Positions 1 through 12,200 of a stretch of DNA of 64,000 bases are shown one piece after another (positions within the stretch are counted from its first letter, which is position 1; each line of letters opens with the position of its first letter). The notes beneath the pieces were generated by a model. The model made no database searches. It was not told the origin of the DNA and saw nothing but the letters and a program-made list of their open reading frames with translations. Position numbers and translations under genes: made by a program. Origin of the DNA: Carya illinoinensis (taxonomy: Eukaryota > Streptophyta > Magnoliopsida > Fagales > Juglandaceae); contig NC_056755.1 in the NCBI RefSeq assembly GCF_018687715.1, positions 26,180,501 to 26,244,500 of the forward strand, read 5' to 3'.

Positions 1-490
1 TCAACCATGGTGAGATGAGAACATGTGGGGCGTGTGGAACTTCTTTGGCTTGAGGGAAACCGTTTGTATGCTGAACGGGGGCTACAATTGGAACAGTGAT
101 AGAAAAGATAGGTTTATTCGAGTCAATTCGTTCAGTGCTAGAAATGAGCTGTAAGGCTTTAATCATGGACGCATTTGATGAGATTTCCCTTGAGAAAATG
201 GTGTAAAGGGCGTTGGCTTGTGGCCGATTAGCTGCAATAGACATGGAGGTGCGCGTAGGTGGCAATTGGCTGTGACTTGTCTGTTCCATTGATATTCCTT
301 TTGTCGGAATGTGCTGGATCAAGTGTATTCTTCAAATTCACTCTATCAAGGATGAGCAACAACAATTAAATTTGTAAGGCTCATTTGGAAAAGGTGAGAT
401 AGAATTAAAACGGCAATTATGTTCAAAACAAGGTTTTGTGATGACTAATCACTTGTGAGTTGATTAATGCCCTCAACTTTATTCAGAAAT
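1..490 (+). repeat. Monomer A of the satellite (reference copy)
   Basis: This is the first of the three related monomers, bounded by TCAACCATGG and the start of monomer B. It shares with B and C a GTGTGGCAC..TTGG block near base 40, a TTGAGAAAATGG block near base 190, a CACTAATTCACTCT-like block near base 340 and a GACTAATCACTTGTGAG block near base 445. A-specific marks are CATTGATATTCC (type 1) or CACTGACATTCC (type 2) and GACATGGAGGTGCGCG. A short hairpin, GTGAT-gacta-ATCAC, lies near base 440. On the minus strand a 98-codon ATG frame spans most of A; see the separate entry. Confidence 0.93.
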
Positions 491-970
491 CTAACAATGG
501 TGGAATGAGAACTTTAGGGCCGTGTGGCACATCCTAGGCTCGAGGAAAACCAACGGTTTGGCGTATGCGCGCAAGAATTCATGAAAAGACAGGTTAATTC
601 GAGCCAATTCGTCCAATGCTTGAAACGAACCAGGAGTGTTAATGAGGGATGGATGTGATGTGAGATTGCCCTTGAGAAAATGGTTTAAGAGGCTTGGGCT
701 TTGGGCTGATTAGTTCCAATGCACATGCAGGTGCACCTACGTGGGATTGGCGTTGAATTGGGCTTTGGAACGATATTCCATCTATTGAAATGTGTTGGAT
801 CAATTCTAATCCACTAATTCACTCTATGAATGATGAAAAACAACAATAAAAGTCATAAGGTCCGCATAAAAAAGGCGAGAATGAATTAATAAGAAAATTA
901 AGCTCAAAACATCGTTTAGAGACGACTAATCACATGTAAGTTTGTTAACGCCGTCAACTTATGTTAAAAC
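491..970 (+). repeat. Monomer B of the satellite (reference copy)
   Basis: This monomer starts CTAACAATGG and is about 480 bp long. It aligns with A at an offset of 490 bp, for example CGTGTGGCACATCCTAGG against the matching A block. By eye it is roughly two-thirds identical to A and C. B-specific marks are a central AGGTGCACCT palindrome followed by ACGTGGGATTGG, and the AATGAGGGATGG stretch. It ends in CATCGTTTAGAGACGACTAA and a short link to C. Unlike in A and C, the equivalent minus-strand frame is interrupted by stops. Single-base and 115-bp deletion alleles of B act as lineage markers elsewhere in the window. Confidence 0.93.
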
Positions 971-1172
971 CTTCACAACAGCAGGTGGTGATCATGAAGG
1001 ACATGTGGCAATTCTTGGTCTCGATGGAAACCGATGGTAGGGCTTATGTGGGCTATGATTGGAAGAAAGAAAGAAAAGGCGGGTTTGTTCGGGGCCAATT
1101 CGTCCATTTGTAGTAACGAGCTGGAAGGGTTAAGGTGGGAGGCATTTGATGAGATTTGACTCGAGAAAATAG

Positions 1173-1181
1173 TATAAAAGG
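1173..1181 (+). promoter_or_regulatory. TATA-like word in monomer C (representative)
   Basis: TATAAAAGG occurs once in most C monomers of both types; at the same place A has GTGTAAAGGG and B has GTTTAAGAGG. A second word, TATATAAG, lies at 1358-1365 of the same monomer. Both are good TATA matches on the + strand, but nothing else here shows transcription. U22-U24 carry TATACAAGG and U25-U26 carry GTACAAAAGG. Confidence 0.3.
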
Positions 1182-1209
1182 CATGGGTTTAGGGGCTGAT
1201 TAGTTGCAA

Positions 1210-1225
1210 TGCACATGGATGTGCA
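1210..1225. other. Central dyad symmetry in monomer C (representative)
   Basis: TGCACAT-gg-ATGTGCA is a 7-bp perfect inverted repeat with a 2-bp centre, kept in nearly all C monomers. B has the related TGCAC-atgcag-GTGCA overlapping the palindrome AGGTGCACCT. A has a degraded form (GACATGGAGGTGC). U20 and its copies carry GCACAAGGATGTGC, which weakens the dyad. Confidence 0.6.
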
Positions 1226-2915
1226 CCAAGGTGGCGATTGGCGGGGACTTGGGCGTTTCAATGGCATTCCTTCAACGGAAATGTCGTGGATCAATTCTAA
1301 TCCACTAATTCACTCTTAGATTGATAAAGAACAAGAATAGAAGTCGTAAGGTCCACATATATAAGCTGAGAAAGAATTAAAAAGGAAATTAACCTGAAAA
1401 CATGGTTTAGAGATGACTAATGACTTGTGAGTTGATTAATGCCCTCAAGTCAAGTTAGAAGCTCAACCATGGTGAGATGAGAACATGTGGGGCATGTGGC
1501 ACTTCTTTGGCTTGAGGGAAACCGTTTGTATGCTGAATGGGGGCTACAATTGGAACAGTGATTGAAAAGATAGGTTTATTCGAGTCAATTCGTTCAGTGC
1601 TAGAAATGAGCTGTAAGGCTTTAATCATGGACGCATTTGATGAGATTTCCCTTGAGAAAATGGTGTAAATGGCGTTGGCTTTGGGCCGATTAGCTGCAAT
1701 AGACATGGAGGTGCGCGTAGGTGGCGATTGGCTGTAACTTGTCTGTTCCATTGATATTCCTTTTGTCGGAATGTGCTGGATGAAGTGTATTCTTCAAATT
1801 CACTCTATCAAGGATGAACAACAACAATTAAATTTGTAAGGCTCATTTAGAAAAGGTGAGATAGAATTAAAAGGGCAATTATGTTCAAAACAAGGTTTTG
1901 TGATGACTAATCACTTGTGAGTTGATTAATGACCTCAACTTTATTCAGAAATCTAACAATGGTGGAATGAGAACTTTAGGGCCGTGTGGCACATCCTAGG
2001 CTCGAGAAAAACCAACGGTTTGGCGTATGCGCGCAAGAATTCATGAAAAGACAGGTTAATTCGAGCCAATTCGTCCAATGCTTGAAACGAACCAGGAGTG
2101 TTAATGAGGGATGGATGTGATGTGAGATTGCCCTTGAGAAAATGGTTTAAGAGGCTTGGGCTTTGGGCTGATTAGTTCCAATGCACATGCAGGTGCACCT
2201 ACGTGGGATTGGCGTTGAATTGGGCTTTGGAACGATATTCCATCTATTGAAATGTGTTCGATCAATTCTAATCCACTAATTCACTCTATGAATCATGAAA
2301 AACAACAATAAAAGTCCTAAGGTCCGCATAAAAAAGGCGAGAATGAATTAATGAGAAAATTAAGCTCAAAACATCGTTTAGAGACGACTAATCACATGTA
2401 AGTTTGTTAACGCCGTCAACTTAAGTTAAAACCTTCACAACAGCAGGTGGTGATCATGAAGGACACGTGGCAATTCTTGGTCTCGATGGAAACTGATGGT
2501 AGGGCATATGTGGGCTATGATTGGAAGAAAGAAAGAAAAGGCGGGTTTGTTCGGGGCCAATTCGTCCATTTCTAGTAACGAGCTGGAAGGGTTAAGGTGG
2601 GAGGCATTTGATGAGATTTGACTCGAGAAAATAGTATAAAAGGCATGGGTTTAGGGGCTGATTAGTTGCAATGCACATGGATGTGCACCAAGGTGGCGAT
2701 TGGCGGGGACTTGGGCGTTTCAATGGCATTCCTTCAACGGAAATGTCGTGGATCAATTCTAATCCACTAATTCACTCTTAGGTTATTAAGAACAAGAATA
2801 GAAGTCGTAAGGTCCACATATATAAGCTGAGAAAGAATTAAAAAGGAAATTAACCTGAAAACACGGTTTAGAGATGACTAATGACTTGTGAGTTGATTAA
2901 TGCCCTCAAGTCAAG

Positions 2916-3212
2916 TTAGAAGCTCAACCATGGTGAGATGAGAACATGTGGGGCGTGTGGAACTTCTTTGGCTTGAGGGAAACCGTTTGTATGCTGAACG
3001 GGGGCTACAATTGGAACAGTGATAGAAAAGATAGGTTTATTCGAGTCAATTCGTTCAGTGCTAGAAATGAGCTGTAAGGCTTTAATCATGGACGCATTTG
3101 ATGAGATTTCCCTTGAGAAAATGGTGTAAAGGGCGTTGGCTTGTGGCCGATTAGCTGCAATAGACATGGAGGTGCGCGTAGGTGGCAATTGGCTGTGACT
3201 TGTCTGTTCCAT
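2916..3212 (-). other. Recurrent antisense ORF in monomer A (representative; coding unproven)
   Basis: A 98-codon frame starts at ATG (MEQTSHSQLPP...) and ends at TAA in the A/C link. A TTG eleven codons upstream lengthens it to 109 in most copies. It recurs in most A monomers of both types. It is cut short in U8 by an in-frame TAG (CTGTAAGG to CTATAAGG), in several type-2 units by the same change, and in others by TTAAGGG near the 3' end. It has no recognisable domain, signal peptide or family. Monomer C has a homologous gap-free frame. The simplest reading is descent of an accidental frame through amplification. Confidence 0.12.
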
Positions 3213-6200
3213 TGATATTCCTTTTGTCGGAATGTGCTGGATCAAGTGTATTCTTCAAATTCACTCTATCAAGGATGAGCAACAACAATTAAATTTGTAA
3301 GGCTCATTTGGAAAAGGTGAGATAGAATTAAAACGGCAATTATGTTCAAAACAAGGTTTTGTGATGACTAATCACTTGTGAGTTGATTAATGCCCTCAAC
3401 TTTATTCAGAAATCTAACAATGGTGGAATGAGAACTTTAGGGCCGTGTGGCACATCCTAGGCTCGAGGAAAACCAACGGTTTGGCGTATGCGCGCAAGAA
3501 TTCATGAAAAGACAGGTTAATTCGAGCCAATTCGTCCAATGCTTGAAACGAACCAGGAGTGTTAATGAGGGATGGATGTGATGTGAGATTGCCCTTGAGA
3601 AAATGGTTTAAGAGGCTTGGGCTTTGGGCTGATTAGTTCCAATGCACATGCAGGTGCACCTACGTGGGATTGGCGTTGAATTGGGCTTTGGAACGATATT
3701 CCATCTATTGAAATGTGTTGGATCAATTCTAATCCACTAATTCACTCTATGAATGATGAAAAACAACAATAAAAGTCATAAGGTCCGCATAAAAAAGGCG
3801 AGAATGAATTAATAAGAAAATTAAGCTCAAAACATCGTTTAGAGACGACTAATCACATGTAAGTTTGTTAACGCCGTCAACTTATGTTAAAACCTTCACA
3901 ACAGCAGGTGGTGATCATGAAGGACATGTGGCAATTCTTGGTCTCGATGGAAACCGATGGTAGGGCTTATGTGGGCTATGATTGGAAGAAAGAAAGAAAA
4001 GGCGGGTTTGTTCGGGGCCAATTCGTCCATTTGTAGTAACGAGCTGGAAGGGTTAAGGTGGGAGGCATTTGATGAGATTTGACTCGAGAAAATAGTATAA
4101 AAGGCATGGGTTTAGGGGCTGATTAGTTGCAATGCACATGGATGTGCACCAAGGTGGCGATTGGCGGGGACTTGGGCGTTTCAATGGCATTCCTTCAACG
4201 GAAATGTCGTGGATCAATTCTAATCCACTAATTCACTCTTAGATTGATAAAGAACAAGAATAGAAGTCGTAAGGTCCACATATATAAGCTGAGAAAGAAT
4301 TAAAAAGGAAATTAACCTGAAAACATGGTTTAGAGATGACTAATGACTTGTGAGTTGATTAATGCCCTCAAGTCAAGTTAGAAGCTCAACCATGGTGAGA
4401 TGAGAACATGTGGGGCATGTGGCACTTCTTTGGCTTGAGGGAAACCGTTTGTATGCTGAATGGGGGCTACAATTGGAACAGTGATTGAAAAGATAGGTTT
4501 ATTCGAGTCAATTCGTTCAGTGCTAGAAATGAGCTGTAAGGCTTTAATCATGGACGCATTTGATGAGATTTCCCTTGAGAAAATGGTGTAAATGGCGTTG
4601 GCTTTGGGCCGATTAGCTGCAATAGACATGGAGGTGCGCGTAGGTGGCGATTGGCTGTAACTTGTCTGTTCCATTGATATTCCTTTTGTCGGAATGTGCT
4701 GGATGAAGTGTATTCTTCAAATTCACTCTATCAAGGATGAACAACAACAATTAAATTTGTAAGGCTCATTTAGAAAAGGTGAGATAGAATTAAAAGGGCA
4801 ATTATGTTCAAAACAAGGTTTTGTGATGACTAATCACTTGTGAGTTGATTAATGACCTCAACTTTATTCAGAAATCTAACAATGGTGGAATGAGAACTTT
4901 AGGGCCGTGTGGCACATCCTAGGCTCGAGAAAAACCAACGGTTTGGCGTATGCGCGCAAGAATTCATGAAAAGACAGGTTAATTCGAGCCAATTCGTCCA
5001 ATGCTTGAAACGAACCAGGAGTGTTAATGAGGGATGGATGTGATGTGAGATTGCCCTTGAGAAAATGGTTTAAGAGGCTTGGGCTTTGGGCTGATTAGTT
5101 CCAATGCACATGCAGGTGCACCTACGTGGGATTGGCGTTGAATTGGGCTTTGGAACGATATTCCATCTATTGAAATGTGTTCGATCAATTCTAATCCACT
5201 AATTCACTCTATGAATCATGAAAAACAACAATAAAAGTCCTAAGGTCCGCATAAAAAAGGCGAGAATGAATTAATGAGAAAATTAAGCTCAAAACATCGT
5301 TTAGAGACGACTAATCACATGTAAGTTTGTTAACGCCGTCAACTTAAGTTAAAACCTTCACAACAGCAGGTGGTGATCATGAAGGACACGTGGCAATTCT
5401 TGGTCTCGATGGAAACTGATGGTAGGGCATATGTGGGCTATGATTGGAAGAAAGAAAGAAAAGGCGGGTTTGTTCGGGGCCAATTCGTCCATTTCTAGTA
5501 ACGAGCTGGAAGGGTTAAGGTGGGAGGCATTTGATGAGATTTGACTCGAGAAAATAGTATAAAAGGCATGGGTTTAGGGGCTGATTAGTTGCAATGCACA
5601 TGGATGTGCACCAAGGTGGCGATTGGCGGGGACTTGGGCGTTTCAATGGCATTCCTTCAACGGAAATGTCGTGGATCAATTCTAATCCACTAATTCACTC
5701 TTAGGTTATTAAGAACAAGAATAGAAGTCGTAAGGTCCACATATATAAGCTGAGAAAGAATTAAAAAGGAAATTAACCTGAAAACACGGTTTAGAGATGA
5801 CTAATGACTTGTGAGTTGATTAATGCCCTCAAGTCAAGTTAGAAGCTCAACCATGGTGAGATGAGAACATGTGGGGCGTGTGGAACTTCTTTGGCTTGAG
5901 GGAAACCGTTTGTATGCTGAACGGGGGCTACAATTGGAACAGTGATAGAAAAGATAGGTTTATTCGAGTCAATTCGTTCAGTGCTAGAAATGAGCTGTAA
6001 GGCTTTAATCATGGACGCATTTGATGAGATTTCCCTTGAGAAAATGGTGTAAAGGGCGTTGGCTTGTGGCCGATTAGCTGCAATAGACATGGAGGTGCGC
6101 GTAGGTGGCAATTGGCTGTGACTTGTCTGTTCCATTGATATTCCTTTTGTCGGAATGTGCTGGATCAAGTGTATTCTTCAAATTCACTCTATCAAGGATG

Positions 6201-9200
6201 AGCAACAACAATTAAATTTGTAAGGCTCATTTGGAAAAGGTGAGATAGAATTAAAACGGCAATTATGTTCAAAACAAGGTTTTGTGATGACTAATCACTT
6301 GTGAGTTGATTAATGCCCTCAACTTTATTCAGAAATCTAACAATGGTGGAATGAGAACTTTAGGGCCGTGTGGCACATCCTAGGCTCGAGGAAAACCAAC
6401 GGTTTGGCGTATGCGCGCAAGAATTCATGAAAAGACAGGTTAATTCGAGCCAATTCGTCCAATGCTTGAAACGAACCAGGAGTGTTAATGAGGGATGGAT
6501 GTGATGTGAGATTGCCCTTGAGAAAATGGTTTAAGAGGCTTGGGCTTTGGGCTGATTAGTTCCAATGCACATGCAGGTGCACCTACGTGGGATTGGCGTT
6601 GAATTGGGCTTTGGAACGATATTCCATCTATTGAAATGTGTTGGATCAATTCTAATCCACTAATTCACTCTATGAATGATGAAAAACAACAATAAAAGTC
6701 ATAAGGTCCGCATAAAAAAGGCGAGAATGAATTAATAAGAAAATTAAGCTCAAAACATCGTTTAGAGACGACTAATCACATGTAAGTTTGTTAACGCCGT
6801 CAACTTATGTTAAAACCTTCACAACAGCAGGTGGTGATCATGAAGGACATGTGGCAATTCTTGGTCTCGATGGAAACCGATGGTAGGGCTTATGTGGGCT
6901 ATGATTGGAAGAAAGAAAGAAAAGGCGGGTTTGTTCGGGGCCAATTCGTCCATTTGTAGTAACGAGCTGGAAGGGTTAAGGTGGGAGGCATTTGATGAGA
7001 TTTGACTCGAGAAAATAGTATAAAAGGCATGGGTTTAGGGGCTGATTAGTTGCAATGCACATGGATGTGCACCAAGGTGGCGATTGGCGGGGACTTGGGC
7101 GTTTCAATGGCATTCCTTCAACGGAAATGTCGTGGATCAATTCTAATCCACTAATTCACTCTTAGATTGATAAAGAACAAGAATAGAAGTCGTAAGGTCC
7201 ACATATATAAGCTGAGAAAGAATTAAAAAGGAAATTAACCTGAAAACATGGTTTAGAGATGACTAATGACTTGTGAGTTGATTAATGCCCTCAAGTCAAG
7301 TTAGAAGCTCAACCATGGTGAGATGAGAACATGTGGGGCATGTGGCACTTCTTTGGCTTGAGGGAAACCGTTTGTATGCTGAATGGGGGCTACAATTGGA
7401 ACAGTGATTGAAAAGATAGGTTTATTCGAGTCAATTCGTTCAGTGCTAGAAATGAGCTGTAAGGCTTTAATCATGGACGCATTTGATGAGATTTCCCTTG
7501 AGAAAATGGTGTAAATGGCGTTGGCTTTGGGCCGATTAGCTGCAATAGACATGGAGGTGCGCGTAGGTGGCGATTGGCTGTAAGTTGTCTTTTCCATTGA
7601 TATTCCTTTTGTCGGAATGTGCTGGATCAAGTGTATTCTTCAAATTCACTCTATCAAGGATGAACAACAACAATTAAATTTGTAAGGCTCATTTAGAAAA
7701 GGTGAGATAGAATTAAAAGGGCAATTATGTTCAAAACAAGGTTTTGTGATGACTAATCACTTGTGAGTTGATTAATGACCTCAACTTTATTCAGAAATCT
7801 AACAATGGTGGAATGAGAACTTTAGGGCCGTGTGGCACATCCTAGGCTCGAGAAAAACCAACGGTTTGGCGTATGCGCGCAAGAATTCATGAAAAGACAG
7901 GTTAATTCGAGCCAATTCGTCCAATGCTTGAAACGAACCAGGAGTGTTAATGAGGGATGGATGTGATGTGAGATTGCCCTTGAGAAAATGGTTTAAGAGG
8001 CTTGGGCTTTGGGCTGATTAGTTCCAATGCACATGCAGGTGCACCTACGTGGGATTGGCGTTGAATTGGGCTTTGGAACGATATTCCATCTATTGAAATG
8101 TGTTGGATCAATTCTAATCCACTAATTCACTCTATGAATCATGAAAAACAACAATAAAAGTCCTAAGGTCCGCATAAAAAAGGCGAGAATGAATTAATGA
8201 GAAAATTAAGCTCAAAACATCGTTTAGAGACGACTAATCACATGTAAGTTTGTTAACGCCGTCAACTTAAGTTAAAACCTTCACAACAGCAGGTGGTGAT
8301 CATGAAGGACACGTGGCAATTCTTGGTCTCGATGGAAACTGATGGTAGGGCATATGTGGGCTATGATTGGAAGAAAGAAAGAAAAGGCGGGTTTGTTCGG
8401 GGCCAATTCGTCCATTTCTAGTAACGAGCTGGAAGGGTTAAGGTGGGAGGCATTTGATGAGATTTGACTCGAGAAAATAGTATAAAAGGCATGGGTTTAG
8501 GGGCTGATTAGTTGCAATGCACATGGATGTGCACCAAGGTGGCGATTGGCGGGGACTTGGGCGTTTCAATGGCATTCCTTCAACGGAAATGTCGTGGATC
8601 AATTCTAATCCACTAATTCACTCTTAGATTGATAAAGAACAAGAATAGAAGTCGTAAGATCCACATATATAAGCTGAGAAAGAATTAAAACGGAAATTAA
8701 CCTGAAAACACGGTATAGAGATGACTAATGACTTGTGAGTTGATTAATGCCCTCAAGTCAAGTTAGAAGCTCAACCATGGTGAGATGAGAACATGTGGGG
8801 CGTGTGGCACTTCTTTGGCTTGAGGGAAACCGTTTGTATGCTGAATGGGGGCTACAATTGGAACAGTGATTGAAAAGATAGGTTTATTCGAGTCAATTCG
8901 TTCAGTGCTAGAAATGAGCTGTAAGGCTTTAATCATGGACGCATTTGATGAGATTTCCCTTGAGAAAATGGTGTAAATGGCGTTGGCTTTGGGCCGAGTA
9001 GCTGCAATAGACATGGAGGTGCGCGTAGGTGGCGATTGGCTGTAACTTGTCTGTTCCATTGATATTCCTTTTGTCGGAATGTGCTGGATCAAGTGTATTC
9101 TTCAAATTCACTCTATCAAGGATGAACAACAACAATTAAATTTGTAAGGCTCATTTAGAAAAGGTGAGATAGAATTAAAAGGGCAATTATGTTCAAAACA

Positions 9201-12200
9201 AGGTTTTGTGATGACTAATCACTTGTGAGTTGATTAATGACCTCAACTTTATTCAGAAATCTAACAATGGTGGAATGAGAACTTTAGGGCCGTGTGGCAC
9301 ATCCTAGGCTCGAGAAAAACCAACGGTTTGGCGTATGCGCGCAAGAATTCATGAAAAGACAGGTTAATTCGAGCCAATTCGTCCAATGCTTGAAACGAAC
9401 CAGGAGTGTTAATGAGGGATGGATGTGATGTGAGATTGCCCTTGAGAAAATGGTTTAAGAGGCTTGGGCTTTGGGCTGATTAGTTCCAATGCACATGCAG
9501 GTGCACCTACGTGGGATTGGTGTTGAATTGGGCTTTGGAACGATATTCCATCTATTGAAATGTGTTGGATCAATTCTAATCCACTAATTCACTCTATGAA
9601 TCATGAAAAACAACAATAAAAGTCCTAAGGTCCGCATAAACAAGGCGAGAATGAATTAATGAGAAAATTAAGCTCAAAACATCGTTTAGAGACGACTAAT
9701 CACATGTAAGTTTGTTAACGCCGTCAACTTAAGTTAAAACCTTCACAACAGCAGGTGGTGATCATGAAGGACACGTGGCAATTCTTGGTCTCGATGGAAA
9801 CTGATGGTAGGGCATATGTGGGCTATGATTGGAAGAAAGAAAGAAAAGGCGGGTTTGTTCGGGGCCAATTCGTCCATTTCTAGTAACGAGCTGGAAGGGT
9901 TAAGGTGGGAGGCATTTGATGAGATTTAACTCGAGAAAATAGTATAAAAGGCATGGGTTTAGGGGCTGATTAGTTGCAATGCACATGGATGTGCACCAAG
10001 GTGGCGATTGGCGGGGACTTGGGCGTTTCAATGGCATTCCTTCAACGGAAATGTCGTGGATCAATTCTAATCCACTAATTCACTCTTAGATTGATAAAGA
10101 ACAAGAATAGAAGTCGTAAGATCCACATATATAAGCTGAGAAAGAATTAAAACGGAAATTAACCTGAAAACACGGTTTAGAGATGACTAATGACTTGTGA
10201 GTTGATTAATGCCCTCAAGTCAAGTTAGAAGCTCAACCATGGTGAGATGAGAACATGTGGGGCGTGTGGCACTTCTTTGGCTTGAGGGAAACCGTTTGTA
10301 TGCTGAATGGGGGCTACAATTGGAACAGTGATAGAAAAGATAGGTTTATTCGAGTCAATTCGTTCAGTGCTAGAAATGAGCTATAAGGCTTTAATCATGG
10401 ACGCATTTGATGAGATTTTTCTTGAGAAAATGGTGTAAAGGGCGTTGGCTTTGGGCCGATTAGCTGCAATAGACACGGAGGTGCGCGTAGGTGGCGATTG
10501 GCTGTGACTTGTCTGTTCCATTGATATTCCTTTTGTCGGAATGTGCTGGATGAAGTGTATTCTTCAAATTCACTCTATCAAGGATGAGCAACAACAATTA
10601 AATTTGTAAGGCTCATTTGGAAAAGGTGAGATAGAATTAAAACGGCAATTATGTTCAAAACAAGGTTTTGTGATGACTAATCACTTGTGAGTTGATTAAT
10701 GCCCTCAACTTTATTCAGAAATCTAACAATGGTGGAATGAGAACTTTAGGGCCGTGTGGCACATCCTAGGCTCGAGGAAAACCAACGGTTTGGCGTATGC
10801 GCGCAAGAATTCATGAAAAGACAGGTTAATTCGAGCCAATTCGTCCAATGCTTGAAACGAACCAGGAGTGTTAATGAGGGATGGATGTGATGTGAGATTG
10901 CCCTTGAGAAAATGGTTTAAGAGGCTTGGGCTTTGGGCTGATTAGTTCCAATGCACATGCAGGTGCACCTACGTGGGATTGGCGTTGAATTGGGCTTTGG
11001 AACGATATTCCATCTAGTGAAATGTGTTGGATCAATTCTAATCCACTAATTCACTCTATGAATGATGAAAAACAACAATAAAAGTCATAAGGTCCGCATA
11101 AAAAAGGCGAGAATGAATTAATAAGAAAATTAAGCTCAAAACATCGTTTAGAGACGACTAATCACTTGTAAGTTTGTTAACGCCGTCAACTTAAGTTAAA
11201 ACCTTCACAACAGCAGGTGGTGATCATGAAGGACAGGTGGCAATTCTTGGTCTCGATGGAAACCGATGGTAGGGCTTATGTGGGCTATGATTGGAAGAAA
11301 TAAAGAAAAGGCGGGTTTGTTCGGGGCCAATTCGTCCATTTCTAGTAACGAGCTGGAAGGGTTAAGGTGGGAGGCATTTGATGAGATTTGACTCGAGCAA
11401 ATAGTATAAAAGGCATGGGTTTAGGGGCTGATTAGTTGCAATGCACATGGATGTGCACCAAGGTGGCGATTGGCGGGGACTTGGGTGTTTGAATGGCATT
11501 CCTTCAACGGAAATGTCGTGGATCAATTCTAATCCACTAATTCACTCTTAGATTGATAAAGAACAAGAATAGAAGTCGTAAGGTCCACATATATAAGCTG
11601 AGAAAGAATTAAAAAGGAAATTAACCTGAAAACACGGTTTAGAGATGACTAATGACTTGTGAGTTGATTAACGCCCTCAAGTCAAGTTAGAAGCTCTGAA
11701 CCATGGTGAGATGAGAACATGTGGGGCGTGTGGCACTTCTTTGGCTTGAGGGAAACCGTTTGTATGCTGAATGGGGGCTACAATTGGAACAGTGATTGAA
11801 AAGATAGGTTTATTCGAGTCAATTCGTTCAGTGCTAGAAATGAGCTGTAAGGCTTTAATCATGGATGCATTTGATGAGATTTCCCTTGAGAAAATGGTGT
11901 AAAGGGCGTTGGCTTTGGGCCGATTAGCTGCAATAGACATGGAGGTGCGCGTAGGTGGCGATTGGCTGTAACTTGTGTGTTCCATTGATATTCCTTTTGT
12001 CGGAATGTGCTGGATCAAGTGTATTCTTCAAATTCACTCTATCAAGGATGAACAACAACAATTAAATTTGTAAGGCTCATTTAGAAAAGGTGAGATAGAA
12101 TTAAAAGGGTAATTATGTTCAAAACAAGGTTTTGTGATGACTAATCACTTGTGAGTTGATTAATGACCTCAACTTTATTCAGAAATCTAACAATGGTGGA

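Larger units (their letters stand above)
971..1462 (+). repeat. Monomer C of the satellite (reference copy)
   Basis: This third monomer is about 492 bp long and begins CTTCACAACAGCAGG in type 1, or CTTCACAATGGCAGG in type 2. It aligns with B at an offset of about 480 bp. C has two TATA-like words that A and B lack at the equivalent places, TATAAAAGG and TATATAAG. It also has a near-perfect central dyad, TGCACAT-gg-ATGTGCA. It ends in GGTTTAGAGATGACTAATGAC and the CTCAAGTCAAG link into the next A. Confidence 0.93.
1..8770. repeat. Recent 2,923-bp tandem duplication of two HOR units (U1-U6)
   Basis: U1, U3 and U5 share private variants: CTGAACGGGGG in A, GGCTTGTGGCC in A, and a C ending in AGATTGATAAAG. 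U2 and U4 share others: TGTTCGATCAATTC in B, GAATCATGAAAA in B, and TTAGGTTATTAAG in C. Offsets are 2923 bp (1 to 2924 to 5847, and 1463 to 4386). I saw no mismatch between 1-2923 and 2924-5846 in the stretches I compared. U6 is the same type but has a few differences, such as GTAAGTTGTCTTTTCC in A. The functional repeat here is therefore a six-monomer unit amplified recently, or possibly an assembly expansion. Confidence 0.88.

Noticed and set aside
640..670. CENP-B box-like match in monomer B (ATTCGTCCAATGCTTG)
   Set aside because: It fits only part of the mammalian core (the CGGG part is not matched), the A and C equivalents fit worse, and plants are not known to use that box.
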